37,788 nt of DNA from Patescibacteria group bacterium (GCA_022563755.1 JADFMT010000005.1:1-37788), one strand, 5' to 3'. Counted from the stretch's first letter, positions 9,272 to 16,099 are shown. Notes: generated by a model not told the origin, from the sequence alone. Translations and numbers: made by a program.

Positions 9272-9284
9272 GTGTATAATTATA
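9272..9284 (+). promoter_or_regulatory. -10 promoter element of microprotein copy 3
   Basis: GTGTATAATTATA is identical to 209-221 upstream of copy 1, with GGGGAG(C/T)AAATA before it in both. TATAAT occupies 9275-9280. Here it is separated from the ATG by an inserted hairpin. Confidence 0.6.
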
Positions 9285-9351
9285 ATTGGCAACGAGGACG
9301 ATTGAAAATTTATTTTCAGTTCGTCCGAGCGAACCAATTATACGAAGTATA
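9285..9351. mobile_element. Palindromic insertion between promoter and gene (about 67 nt)
   Basis: Arms beginning ATAATTGG (9282) and ending CCAATTAT (9341) fold into an imperfect hairpin of about 28 bp per arm with the inner stem GGACGA..TGAAAAT/ATTTTCA..TCGTCC. Copy 1 of the same gene has the identical flanks, GTGTATAATTATA on the left and T-T/C-T-ATGGCAAAACG on the right, with nothing between. The comparison defines an insertion of about 67 bases, with boundary uncertainty of a few bases because of the shared TATA. Confidence 0.75.
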
Positions 9352-9354
9352 TCT

Positions 9355-9471
9355 ATGGCAAAACGAAGTACAGGAGTAGGGAAGAAGAAGTCGCGTTCAA
9401 GAAAGACCAAAAAACGGCTTGCGATAAAGCGTGAAATGTTGGCAAGAAAGGCCAGCAAACGGCGCAAGTAG
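9355..9471 (+). CDS. Very basic 38-aa microprotein, copy 3 of 3
   Basis: The product starts MAKRSTGVGKKKSRSRK and ends KASKRRK. The ORF track starts it at 9286, but the extra 23 codons are translation of the inserted hairpin. The ATG at 9355 aligns with the starts of copies 1 and 2. It carries a one-codon deletion relative to the others. Whether the insertion silences it or simply gives a longer leader is unknown. It runs convergently with nothing and precedes the ATP-grasp gene by about 200 bases. Confidence 0.7.
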   Translation: MAKRSTGVGKKKSRSRKTKKRLAIKREMLARKASKRRK

Positions 9472-9580
9472 ATCTATTTTTTTATGTAGCCAGAACGTGT
9501 TTTGGAAGTAAGTTCCGTTCACGACGCGGAGCAAGCAATTTTCTTTATTGAGCCAGTATTCCAATTTAGACTTTACATTT

Positions 9581-9615
9581 TTACAGTTTTATGGTTATAT
9601 AAACCAGAACTGTAA
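9581..9615. repeat. Hairpin upstream of the ATP-grasp gene
   Basis: TTACAGTT (9581-9588) pairs with AACTGTAA (9608-9615), and GGTT/AACC stacks inside around ATATA. No T-run follows. It lies 60 nt before the ATP-grasp start and could be an operator or part of its leader. The rest of 9472-9675 holds no small open frame that looks like a precursor peptide. Confidence 0.5.
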
Positions 9616-9675
9616 CTGGCTGAGTTAATACTATAAATTGGGAGAATTTCAGGAGAGGATTATAAAAAACACTTT

Positions 9676-10602
9676 ATGGCAAAAATACTAATTTGCTGTC
9701 CTTACGATGGCCTTGCAGGTTTAAAAAAGTCCCTGGAAAAATTTTCTAAAAGAAACGATTTTATATTTTCAGATAGAGATATTGTTGCCATTGATGATAA
9801 TGCTATCTATGTCGGAGAAAAAGCAGAAAAACATGATTTAAAAAGCTTTAGCAATGCATTTATTAGATATCCCTACGACCTCATTGAACCCCATACACGA
9901 AATTATACAAAAAGAGAAGATACGGAGTTTTTAAAAACACTCGCACTCTTATTCTCTGATATAGGTTTAAACAACATAAAAAGTGCACACTTTGCTAGAA
10001 ATAGATTTTTCTCTCTCAGCAAGGCAAAAGAGTGTGGTCTAAAAATACCACGATCATTCCTCTTAAGAAAAAACGATGTTGATATAGCGTTACCAGATGA
10101 ACTGATTTCAAAAAGTCTCGGTAATTGTTATTTTTCTGAGCTATTACCCCAAAATACAGATTCTTATATAAGAAAAATTCTATCTCGTGAAGACGATGCG
10201 GGAGATACGGCTTATATTTACTCGCCACACATTATTTTATCAAAAAGCGAGATACAGAAGCACATAGAAAGTTTCGGTTCTTGTTTTCTGCAGAGTAAAA
10301 TAGAGGGGGAAGAATATCGTGTCTTTATTGTGGAAAAAGAAATATTTACCTATAGAAGAAAAGCCGTGGAGTCCTTGGATAAGAGCTCGGCTGGACTAAT
10401 TTTTACAGAAACAAGGTTGCTGAATAAATATAAGGGCAGATTTCAGAAATTACGCAAAAAACTAAATTTAACCTACTTATGCCTCGATGTGATTTTTGAA
10501 AAAGATTTATTTGTCATAGATATTAATCCTTTCGGTTCTTTTCCAGCATATAACAAATATCCAAGGGTTACCGATGCTTTATCAAAATTACTTCTTAGTT
10601 AA
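9676..10602 (+). CDS. ATP-grasp ligase resembling graspetide synthetases (MvdC/MvdD type)
   Basis: The 308-aa layout matches ATP-grasp enzymes that make omega-ester or omega-amide crosslinks in graspetides (microviridin type), themselves related to RimK. The N-terminal part has AFIRYPYDLIEP, equivalent to the W-x-R-R-P region. Then come SAHFARNRFFSLSKAKECGLKIPRSF, matching the A..K..QL..A...GL.IP.T block, then EGEEYRVFIVEKEIFTYRR, and finally CLDVIFEKDLFVIDINPFGSFPAY with the Mg-binding D.NP. Base composition is more AT-rich than the surrounding genes. The stop overlaps the next gene by 29 nt, indicating co-translation. No precursor peptide was found, so substrate is open: a peptide encoded elsewhere, a protein tail or a small molecule. 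Confidence 0.75.
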   Translation: MAKILICCPYDGLAGLKKSLEKFSKRNDFIFSDRDIVAIDDNAIYVGEKAEKHDLKSFSNAFIRYPYDLIEPHTRNYTKREDTEFLKTLALLFSDIGLNNIKSAHFARNRFFSLSKAKECGLKIPRSFLLRKNDVDIALPDELISKSLGNCYFSELLPQNTDSYIRKILSREDDAGDTAYIYSPHIILSKSEIQKHIESFGSCFLQSKIEGEEYRVFIVEKEIFTYRRKAVESLDKSSAGLIFTETRLLNKYKGRFQKLRKKLNLTYLCLDVIFEKDLFVIDINPFGSFPAYNKYPRVTDALSKLLLS

Positions 10603-11176
10603 TGTGCGTAAAGAGATAGAAAATAAAATACAATCTTTTTGCACGGCAGTTGTAGATAAAAGAGTCGCCTCAGTGTTGCACCTAAGAGGTTTATTTAACG
10701 AGAGTGTTATTAAGGAAACAAGAGAATATTTAACTTCACTAAAATATGAGCCGTTTAAGAACGAGAATAAAATTAATCGATACGAATCTTTTATAAATGA
10801 GGTAGAAATATCAGCCGCTCAATTTCAGAAAGAAGCCATTTTATTAATAGAGAAATATTTATCTATAAAACCCTTATTCAAATTTGAATACTACGCCTTC
10901 AAACAGAAAAAAGGTCACAGTATTCCAAAACACAAAGATAAAGATAGACATCAAATTGTTTCCATGTTTTATGCAGGTTCCTTTACCGGCGGTGAATATG
11001 TTTACTGGTTTAAAGGGCGAAAAAAGGTCCTATCTTTAAGGGAAGGGAGTATGCTTCTTGGCATTAATCAATTACACAAAAAGTTTATCGGCGTAGAGCA
11101 TGAGGTCAATAAAATAACCTCTGGGGAACGCTTAGTATTAGCAATAAGTTTGTGTAAACCGAAGCCCGCATCATAA
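10574..11176 (+). CDS. 2-oxoglutarate/Fe(II)-dependent oxygenase (prolyl-hydroxylase-like)
   Basis: The 200-aa product carries the complete facial triad of the 2OG-Fe(II) family: His120 and Asp122 in PKHKDKD, and His176 in GVEHEVNKITSG. Arg186 in GERLVLAISL would bind 2-oxoglutarate. FTGGEYVYW forms the typical strand after the HxD motif. It should hydroxylate or otherwise oxidise a protein, peptide or small substrate using O2. The ATG lies inside the ATP-grasp gene; a GTG at 10604, just after that gene's stop, is an alternative start. The shared low GC and tight overlap tie the two enzymes into one pathway, possibly acquired together. Confidence 0.85.
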   Translation: MLYQNYFLVNVRKEIENKIQSFCTAVVDKRVASVLHLRGLFNESVIKETREYLTSLKYEPFKNENKINRYESFINEVEISAAQFQKEAILLIEKYLSIKPLFKFEYYAFKQKKGHSIPKHKDKDRHQIVSMFYAGSFTGGEYVYWFKGRKKVLSLREGSMLLGINQLHKKFIGVEHEVNKITSGERLVLAISLCKPKPAS

Positions 11177-11199
11177 ATATAGATTTTATAGAAAAACCA

Positions 11200-11223
11200 A
11201 CGGGAGCGATAAAATGCTCCCGT
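11200..11223. terminator. Hairpin after the ATP-grasp/oxygenase pair
   Basis: ACGGGAGC and GCTCCCGT form a perfect 8-bp GC-rich stem with an 8-nt loop 24 nt after the oxygenase stop. There is no clear T-run, so termination or 3'-end protection is inferred from position. Confidence 0.5.
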
Positions 11224-11364
11224 AAGCTTAGTCTTTCCAGATAGCCATATTAAGTTTTTATAATTAATAATACTTCTTAATGCTAACACCTTTGTATAGA
11301 TTGTGCAAAACTTAAAGAATCTAGCTTTCTCTCAGTGACTCCCCAGTTAACAGTTTGTCGGATG

Positions 11365-11393
11365 TTGACACCGTATTCTGCTTGTGATATCCT
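11365..11393 (+). promoter_or_regulatory. Promoter of the cold-shock protein gene
   Basis: A perfect TTGACA at 11365 is followed after 17 bases by TATCCT at 11388. Transcription would begin near 11400, giving a leader of roughly 90 nt, unusually long for this window. 11224-11364 shows no gene. Confidence 0.7.
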
Positions 11394-11412
11394 TAATCTA
11401 ATCAAATCAGAG

Positions 11413-11488
11413 CTGTAAGAGAAACGAGTCGGGTTTTGTTCTTCAGTATTCTGTGTTTGAGCGTTTATTTAAATTATTTCTCTTACAG
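11413..11488 (+). promoter_or_regulatory. Structured 5' leader, possible cold-responsive RNA switch
   Basis: CTGTAAGAGAAA (11413-11424) is the exact reverse complement of TTTCTCTTACAG (11477-11488), which ends three bases before the start codon. Pairing closes a 52-nt loop and would bury the translation initiation region. No Shine-Dalgarno sequence is otherwise visible. Known cspA leaders are long and temperature-responsive; here the same idea is inferred from structure and position. Confidence 0.6.
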
Positions 11489-11491
11489 TAC

Positions 11492-11692
11492 ATGCAAGAA
11501 GGAACTATTGCTCGACTGACTGACCGAGGATTTGGGTTCATTTCTCGTGAAGGTGAGGAAAAGGATCTCTTTTTCCACTCAAATGAACTCCAGAACGTAC
11601 AGTTCAATGATCTTCGCGAAGGTGACAAAGTAACCTTTGAAGTAGTAGAAGGTCCAAAAGGACTAAACGCTACGAAAATCAATCGAGTGTAA
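11492..11692 (+). CDS. Cold-shock domain protein (CspA family)
   Basis: The 66-aa product is a single OB-fold cold-shock domain that binds single-stranded RNA and DNA. It starts MQEGTIARLTDRGFGFIS, with RNP1 in GFGFIS and RNP2 in LFFHS. It ends GDKVTFEVVEGPKGLNATKI as expected. The ORF track begins at a GTG at 11453, but those 13 codons overlap the leader stem and have no family counterpart, so I chose the ATG at 11492. It has its own promoter, a structured leader and a perfect terminator, and is therefore a single-gene unit. Confidence 0.93.
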   Translation: MQEGTIARLTDRGFGFISREGEEKDLFFHSNELQNVQFNDLREGDKVTFEVVEGPKGLNATKINRV

Positions 11693-11698
11693 CTTAAC

Positions 11699-11729
11699 AA
11701 AAGCACCCCGCTTTCAGCGGGGTGCTTTT
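11699..11729 (+). terminator. Intrinsic terminator of the cold-shock gene
   Basis: AAAAGCACCCCGC and GCGGGGTGCTTTT form a perfect 13-bp stem with a TTTCA loop, ending in TTTT. Confidence 0.9.
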
Positions 11730-11807
11730 GCGTTTAAGTCCACGGCAGTTTATGGGCGGCTTCTTCTTTGCCTGAAATGTCAGGCATTGCATTTTCTTAG
11801 TTTTTGA

Positions 11808-11850
11808 TATCCTTGTGGCGGAAGTGTAACCTCAACTAGAGAAGGAGGTG
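11808..11850 (+). promoter_or_regulatory. -10 box and strong Shine-Dalgarno of the GC-rich gene
   Basis: TGATATCCT (TATCCT at 11808-11813) matches the -10 of the cold-shock gene. AGGAGG at 11843-11848 lies six bases before the ATG. This is one of the few canonical ribosome binding sites in the window, where most genes are near-leaderless. Confidence 0.55.
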
Positions 11851-11854
11851 CCAA

Positions 11855-12352
11855 ATGGAAGTCCAAGTTCATCCACAGAATGGCGCCCCATTCGCCGGCA
11901 TGAAACTGGCGAAGGGAGCGATACTACAGCAAGACGATGTCTACAATTCGACGGCTGGTGTATGGGAACAGTGTCCATGTCCGGGACTAAAGCTCGGTGC
12001 GACCTCGACAATCTGGGTGCGGCCGAGGACAGAGCTTTCCGAGAACGCCCGGTTGTTGTTGGGTTATCTCAATCTACGCGGTGGTGATCTTTACGGATGC
12101 ATCGCAGAGCGGAATGGCACCTACTACGTCATACCGAGCCCGAGCTTCAACTGGGACAGTCGGCTCGAGCTGTTGCGGGTGCGGTATCCAGAGTGCATCC
12201 GAGAACTCGTCGACTACGGCTACCTGACCTATGGGGAGCATCCGACGGCCGAATGGCACCCGGATTACTCGCCGGCGGGCATCTGCGTCAGCAACAGCGT
12301 CTACACGCTCACGGAAGAAGGTAAGCATGAAGGTGCGAATATACTGGCTTAA
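11855..12352 (+). CDS. GC-rich orphan gene, possible winged-helix protein
   Basis: I do not recognise this 165-aa protein. Its DNA is far richer in G and C, especially at third codon positions, than any neighbour. The middle and end suggest a winged-helix DNA-binding fold: LSENARLLLGYL, then an alternating stretch, then ECIRELVDYGYLTYG and SNSVYTLTEEGK, which looks like the wing strand. Three cysteines near CPCPG and GCIAE are not arranged as an obvious zinc site. It has its own -10, a strong Shine-Dalgarno and a double terminator, forming a self-contained cassette. Recent transfer is the simplest reading of the composition. Other long frames over it (11997, 12074, 12097) are shadows caused by high GC. 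Confidence 0.7.
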   Translation: MEVQVHPQNGAPFAGMKLAKGAILQQDDVYNSTAGVWEQCPCPGLKLGATSTIWVRPRTELSENARLLLGYLNLRGGDLYGCIAERNGTYYVIPSPSFNWDSRLELLRVRYPECIRELVDYGYLTYGEHPTAEWHPDYSPAGICVSNSVYTLTEEGKHEGANILA

Positions 12353-12371
12353 TGAGCCGGTCTTCACGAGT

Positions 12372-12404
12372 CGCCTCTAGCGAAAGCGAACGGCGGGTTT
12401 TTTT
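12372..12404 (+). terminator. Intrinsic terminator after the GC-rich gene
   Basis: CGCC/GGCG closes around a small GCGAAAGC hairpin and is followed by seven T residues. Confidence 0.6.
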
Positions 12405-12434
12405 ACCCCCACACCTATGCATAGGTGTGGGGGT
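12405..12434. terminator. Perfect 30-bp palindrome, second terminator
   Basis: ACCCCCACACCTATG is directly followed by its exact reverse complement, with T-rich sequence on both sides. It directly abuts the previous terminator. It could act in both directions or be a palindromic repeat. Confidence 0.7.
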
Positions 12435-12539
12435 TTATTTCTCAAAACGGCCTCGACGTTATGTGGGCCGCTTGGTTTCCATTCCTTTTGTGGTAGTATC
12501 GAGCCTAGATGGTTGTTCTAAAAAAATTTTGAAAGGAGT

Positions 12540-12935
12540 ATGAATATGTTTATCCTAATTCTTCTTTTTTTCCTGTTTGCGTGGTTATTGATTTCCAATC
12601 TTCGTCTTCTTCGCCTTCGTTATCTCAGCAAGAAAGCTTCGGAGGCAGCTCGAAAAGAATACGAGGCCTACTCGGCCCTTTCAGACTGGCGGTTTGCAAA
12701 TCCAAATATACCAATTGGCCTTTCGTCAGAAGGACGGAGACTGATTTTGGAATACACTGCAGCGTGGCAAGAATTCCTTAAAACGCATTCCTACATTAAA
12801 GATAATGGCTGCATTGAGCTTTTATATTTTCTTTTAAATGACAAAGATCCGTCGCCTCCGGGTAAAGGAAAACGGCCTCCTAAAAAGCCTCAAAATACTG
12901 AGGCTAATTTTTTTCTAAAGAAAAATGTGATATAG
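12540..12935 (+). CDS. Single-pass membrane protein of unknown function
   Basis: The 131-aa product begins with one strongly hydrophobic helix (residues 3-22), then a basic stretch (LRLLRLRYLSKK) that would keep the remainder in the cytoplasm. A proline/lysine-rich tail (PSPPGKGKRPPKKP) ends the chain. AGGAG lies four bases before the ATG. No family was recognised. It is followed after seven bases by the MauE/DoxX-like gene, though TATAGT between them could start a separate transcript. Confidence 0.6.
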   Translation: MNMFILILLFFLFAWLLISNLRLLRLRYLSKKASEAARKEYEAYSALSDWRFANPNIPIGLSSEGRRLILEYTAAWQEFLKTHSYIKDNGCIELLYFLLNDKDPSPPGKGKRPPKKPQNTEANFFLKKNVI

Positions 12936-12942
12936 TGGGCAT

Positions 12943-13479
12943 ATGGTACATATTCATCAAGAAAGTTCTGTGGAGGACGCGGTGCAAAAATTCTCTAGTC
13001 GTCTAAAAGATTTTATACCCCTTATCGTTATTTTTTCTATTATTTTTCTCTTTACAGCCTTTATGCTTGTCCGTTTGGGCCGGTGGGATTTGGTGTTTGC
13101 CATGAGAAGCTTTATGGGCGCATTTTTTGTGATCTTCGGCGGCTTTAAAATTATCAATTGGAAAGGATTTGTAGACGCCTATAGCATCTATGATATTTTA
13201 GCAAAGCGAAGCCGCGTCTATGGGTATCTTTATCCTTTAATTGAGCTGGGATTGGGATTTAGCTATCTTTTTGCGCTGAATTTGTTTGCCACAAACGCGA
13301 TCACCCTTTTTGTAATGGGAATAAGTAGTATTGGAGTATTCAATGAACTTGGAAAGGGAAAGCAAATACCCTGCGCCTGTTTAGGGACGGTATTTAAAAT
13401 TCCGATGACCAAAGTTACGCTTTTGGAAGATATTCTTATGGCGGGAATGGCGCTCTGGATGCTTTTGTTGCTTCTTTAA
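12943..13479 (+). CDS. MauE/DoxX-like four-helix membrane protein
   Basis: The 178-aa product has four hydrophobic segments and resembles the MauE/DoxX redox-associated membrane group. The landmark is PCACLGTVFKIPMTKVTLLEDILMAGMA near the end, where MauE-type proteins place a cysteine motif followed by the last helix. The pair in CAC may take part in thiol-disulfide exchange with a thioredoxin-like partner, none of which is adjacent. The N-terminal 25 residues are soluble. It ends six bases from the convergent MFS gene. Confidence 0.7.
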   Translation: MVHIHQESSVEDAVQKFSSRLKDFIPLIVIFSIIFLFTAFMLVRLGRWDLVFAMRSFMGAFFVIFGGFKIINWKGFVDAYSIYDILAKRSRVYGYLYPLIELGLGFSYLFALNLFATNAITLFVMGISSIGVFNELGKGKQIPCACLGTVFKIPMTKVTLLEDILMAGMALWMLLLLL

Positions 13480-13484
13480 GATAG

Positions 13485-14741
13485 CTAAACTTTAACCTCT
13501 TTGGGTATCCTCCAGAGAATAATAAGACCGAGAACAAAGAAAATAAGAATCATCCAGAGCGCATTTTGATAGCCTACGATCTCGTTTCCTTTCCCGGCGA
13601 GTATTACAACCAAACCAAAAAGAACCGGTCCAACCCCACCGGAAAATTTTTGGGTTAAACCTTCAATGCCAAAGATCTCTGCAATTTTTCGCCGAGGTGC
13701 GAGCCGGGTTACCATATGGCGATTTCCAACCCAAACAGACCCTAATGCCGCTCCACCAACCATACCTCCTATAATAAAAGCCACTATTAACGAATGGGGC
13801 GTGTTTATTAAGCTTGCGACCCACGAAATATTCAAAAAATAGAGAACCACTAAAATCCAGAGCGCAAGTACTACGCTTAGCGATCGCTTTGGACCAAATC
13901 GATCAGAGAACCTTCCAAAGATAAGAGAACCGAAAAATGAACCAATCGCCAATGCTCCAAACACAAAGAAAAAAGCCTGAATCGAAAGCCCGATGATCTG
14001 GGTCGCATAGAGCGAAAGAAAAATAATCACCGTATTCATGCCATTGTTATAGATAAAGGAAGCGAGAAGAAAACTTCCGAGTCCCTTCATCTCGGGCATT
14101 TTGGTAAGCGTATATTTAAGTTCTGAGAATGCCGTACGAATACTTCTTTTAAAAGAAATCGTTGGCCGAGGGCGGTCGCGTAAATAGATAAAAAGCGGCA
14201 AAGAGAAGATAAAATAAAAGGCTGCGGTTGCCGGAAAAATGGCTTGCACCGCTTGTTTCGTATCCCACCCGATTTGATTCATAATGAGATAAGCCACTAT
14301 CAGGGATGCAATGGTGCCCAGATATCCAATCGCAATCCCGAAACCAGAGATTCGACCTCGCTGGGAGTAAGGAGCAATGTCATTTAGCTGCGAATCATAG
14401 AGGTCAACATCAATACTATGAAAGAGATTTGCGAAAAACCCGAGTGCGAGTGCGAAAAAAAGCCCAACGTATCCGGTTAGCGCAGCAAGCCCAACCGTAA
14501 TAACTGTAGAGACAAATAGGATGGGAATTTTACGGCCCGTTGCATCGGACAGGGCCCCGATCACGGGGACCAGAAGAGCTGCTGCCAGAAGCGACAACCC
14601 CATAGTAAGTCCGATTTGAAGTTCGTTTCCACCCAAATACACTTTAATTAAAATAGGAAAGAAAAAAGTAATAAAAAGGGCAGAAAATGCGGTGTCTGCA
14701 AAGTCATAGAGCGCCCAAGAAAAAACTTTTTTATTTAACAT
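13485..14741 (-). CDS. UMF1/Atg22-type major facilitator transporter
   Basis: The 418-aa product has about twelve membrane helices. Its opening SWALYDFADTAFSALF is the signature of the UMF1 (Atg22-like) branch of MFS, and GALSDATGRKIPIL is the MFS motif A between helices 2 and 3. A second copy-like motif, GRFSDRFGPKRSL, lies in the C-terminal half. Substrate is unknown; eukaryotic Atg22 exports amino acids from the vacuole, which is a weak guide. The reading frame is intact. It starts divergently from the epimerase gene. Confidence 0.88.
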   Translation of the reverse strand: MLNKKVFSWALYDFADTAFSALFITFFFPILIKVYLGGNELQIGLTMGLSLLAAALLVPVIGALSDATGRKIPILFVSTVITVGLAALTGYVGLFFALALGFFANLFHSIDVDLYDSQLNDIAPYSQRGRISGFGIAIGYLGTIASLIVAYLIMNQIGWDTKQAVQAIFPATAAFYFIFSLPLFIYLRDRPRPTISFKRSIRTAFSELKYTLTKMPEMKGLGSFLLASFIYNNGMNTVIIFLSLYATQIIGLSIQAFFFVFGALAIGSFFGSLIFGRFSDRFGPKRSLSVVLALWILVVLYFLNISWVASLINTPHSLIVAFIIGGMVGGAALGSVWVGNRHMVTRLAPRRKIAEIFGIEGLTQKFSGGVGPVLFGLVVILAGKGNEIVGYQNALWMILIFFVLGLIILWRIPKEVKV

Positions 14742-14743
14742 AT

Positions 14744-14757
14744 ACTATATAATAATA
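14744..14757. promoter_or_regulatory. Overlapping divergent -10 boxes
   Basis: Only 36 bases separate the divergent starts of the MFS and epimerase genes. TATAAT at 14748-14753 serves the plus strand. TATTAT (14757-14752) or TATAGT (14749-14744) reads on the minus strand with almost no leader. The two promoters overlap and may compete. Confidence 0.5.
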
Positions 14758-14777
14758 GATATACCTGGGATAAAGAA

Positions 14778-15683
14778 ATGAAGGTTATTATAACAGGCGG
14801 ATCAGGATTTATTGGCAGCGAGCTTACTGCAGCTTTACTGCGAAAAGGATATGAAGTCGCGGTTTTTGATCTACGTGCGCCAAAACAAAAGGATGCATCT
14901 GCTATCACCTTTTTAAAAATCGACCTGAGCCTTGAGCCGCCGCCGCCAGAATGGATTAAAGGCGCAGATGCAGTGATTCATTTAGCAGGAAGGAATATCT
15001 TTGGCCGTTGGAATAAAGCGGTAAAACATTCAATCTACCAAAGCCGCATCGCCGGGACAAAGAATATGGTTCTTGCTCTAAAAGCAGTCGAGCCCAAACC
15101 CAGGGTTCTTGTTTCGGCCTCAGCAGTAGGCATTTATGGTGATCGGGACGATGAGGAACTTTACGAGTCTTCATTACCCGGTGATGATTTCTTAGCTCGA
15201 CTCTGTATTGATTGGGAAGGCGAAGCTCGTAAAGCCGAGGCGCTTGGTTTACGTACCGTGCAGATCAGGACTGCCCCGGTTTTAGGACATGGCGGGCTCC
15301 TTAATAAATTATTGCCCATTTACAAGTTAGGTCTCGGTGGCCCCATTGGGAGCGGCTTCCAATGGTTTCCCTGGATTCACATTCATGATATTGTAGGTGC
15401 GTATATTTTTGCTGTAGAAAATGAAATAATGCAGGGCCCGGTAAATAGTTGTTCTCCCCAGCAGATTAGAAACAAGGAATTTTCGAAATACTTGGCTAAC
15501 GTGTTGAGAAGACCAGATTTTTTACGAGTTCCGTCTCTGGCATTGAAAATTATCCTTAATGATTTAGCGGATTTTATCACGGCTAGCCAAAAAGTCTATC
15601 CAAAAAAGCTTATGGAAAATGGTTATCATTTTAATTTCCCTGATATCAAGGCTGCATTAGAGGATATTCTTGGGCGACCATGA
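14778..15683 (+). CDS. NAD(P)-dependent epimerase family protein, TIGR01777 type
   Basis: The 301-aa product is a short-chain dehydrogenase-like protein of the TIGR01777 (YfcH/SDR39U1) group. It opens with ITGGSGFIGSEL, the Rossmann G-x-x-G-x-x-G. VIHLAGRNIFGRWN, SRIAGTKN, VSASAVGIYGDR and FQWFPWIHIHDIVGAY are family hallmarks. Length is close to the usual 300 aa. Substrate is not known for the group. It leads a run of five forward genes ending with the ligase fusion and the tiny coupled frame. Confidence 0.93.
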   Translation: MKVIITGGSGFIGSELTAALLRKGYEVAVFDLRAPKQKDASAITFLKIDLSLEPPPPEWIKGADAVIHLAGRNIFGRWNKAVKHSIYQSRIAGTKNMVLALKAVEPKPRVLVSASAVGIYGDRDDEELYESSLPGDDFLARLCIDWEGEARKAEALGLRTVQIRTAPVLGHGGLLNKLLPIYKLGLGGPIGSGFQWFPWIHIHDIVGAYIFAVENEIMQGPVNSCSPQQIRNKEFSKYLANVLRRPDFLRVPSLALKIILNDLADFITASQKVYPKKLMENGYHFNFPDIKAALEDILGRP

Positions 15684-15703
15684 TCCTTTTACAGGATCAG
15701 AGT

Positions 15704-15754
15704 CATGAGATTTCGGGTGAGTCTCAGTCGAAGTCTGAGCGAGATCGAATCATG
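15704..15754. repeat. Imperfect inverted repeat ending on the acpS start
   Basis: CATGA..TTCG..CTCAG on the left is matched by CTGAG..CGAA..TCATG on the right, with CTCAG/CTGAG as the tip stem. The right arm ends in CATGATGG, which contains the acpS start codon. It differs in sequence from the CCCGTTA elements but has the same placement. Confidence 0.45.
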
Positions 15755-16099
15755 ATGGTAAAAGTTGGTTGTGATATCGTAAATATAAAAAGATTTGAAA
15801 AATCGGTAGAAAATGGAGGTGAAAAATTTTTAGACAGAATATTTTCTTCTTATGAACTAGATCGCAGTTCGAAAGCAGAGACGCTTGCAGGCATATTTGC
15901 AGCAAAAGAGGCGGTGATAAAAGCTCTGGGGATCAATGCCGGGAAGTGGCACGAGATTGAAGTTCGCCATCAAAAAAATGGAAAACCAACACTTAATCTT
16001 AAAAGGTTCGCGAAAGAGAAAGACTACATCCACGATCTTTCCATTGCGCATGACGGAGGTTATGCTATGGCCTTAGTATGTTTTATAAAAAAAGATTAA
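15752..16099 (+). CDS. acpS: Holo-[acyl-carrier-protein] synthase
   Basis: AcpS transfers phosphopantetheine from CoA to a serine of acyl carrier protein. The 115-aa product has the full set of motifs: VGCDIVNIKRFE at the N-terminus with the Mg-binding Asp, FAAKEAVIKALG in the middle with the catalytic Glu/Lys, and SIAHDGGYAMA near the end. The ORF track starts at 15680, but the extra 24 codons translate the inverted repeat and do not belong to the family, so I use the ATG at 15752 (15755 is equally possible). Its natural substrate is probably the ACP domain of the fusion protein two genes downstream. Confidence 0.93.
   Translation: MMVKVGCDIVNIKRFEKSVENGGEKFLDRIFSSYELDRSSKAETLAGIFAAKEAVIKALGINAGKWHEIEVRHQKNGKPTLNLKRFAKEKDYIHDLSIAHDGGYAMALVCFIKKD

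Noticed and set aside
9207-9467. Reverse-strand 86-aa frame over microprotein copy 3
   Set aside because: It is the shadow of the microprotein and the inserted hairpin; copies 1 and 2 have no such reverse frame.
11997-12367. Several long frames on both strands over the GC-rich gene (11997, 12074, 12097)
   Set aside because: High GC removes stops in all frames. Only the 11855 frame has a strong Shine-Dalgarno and protein-like sequence.
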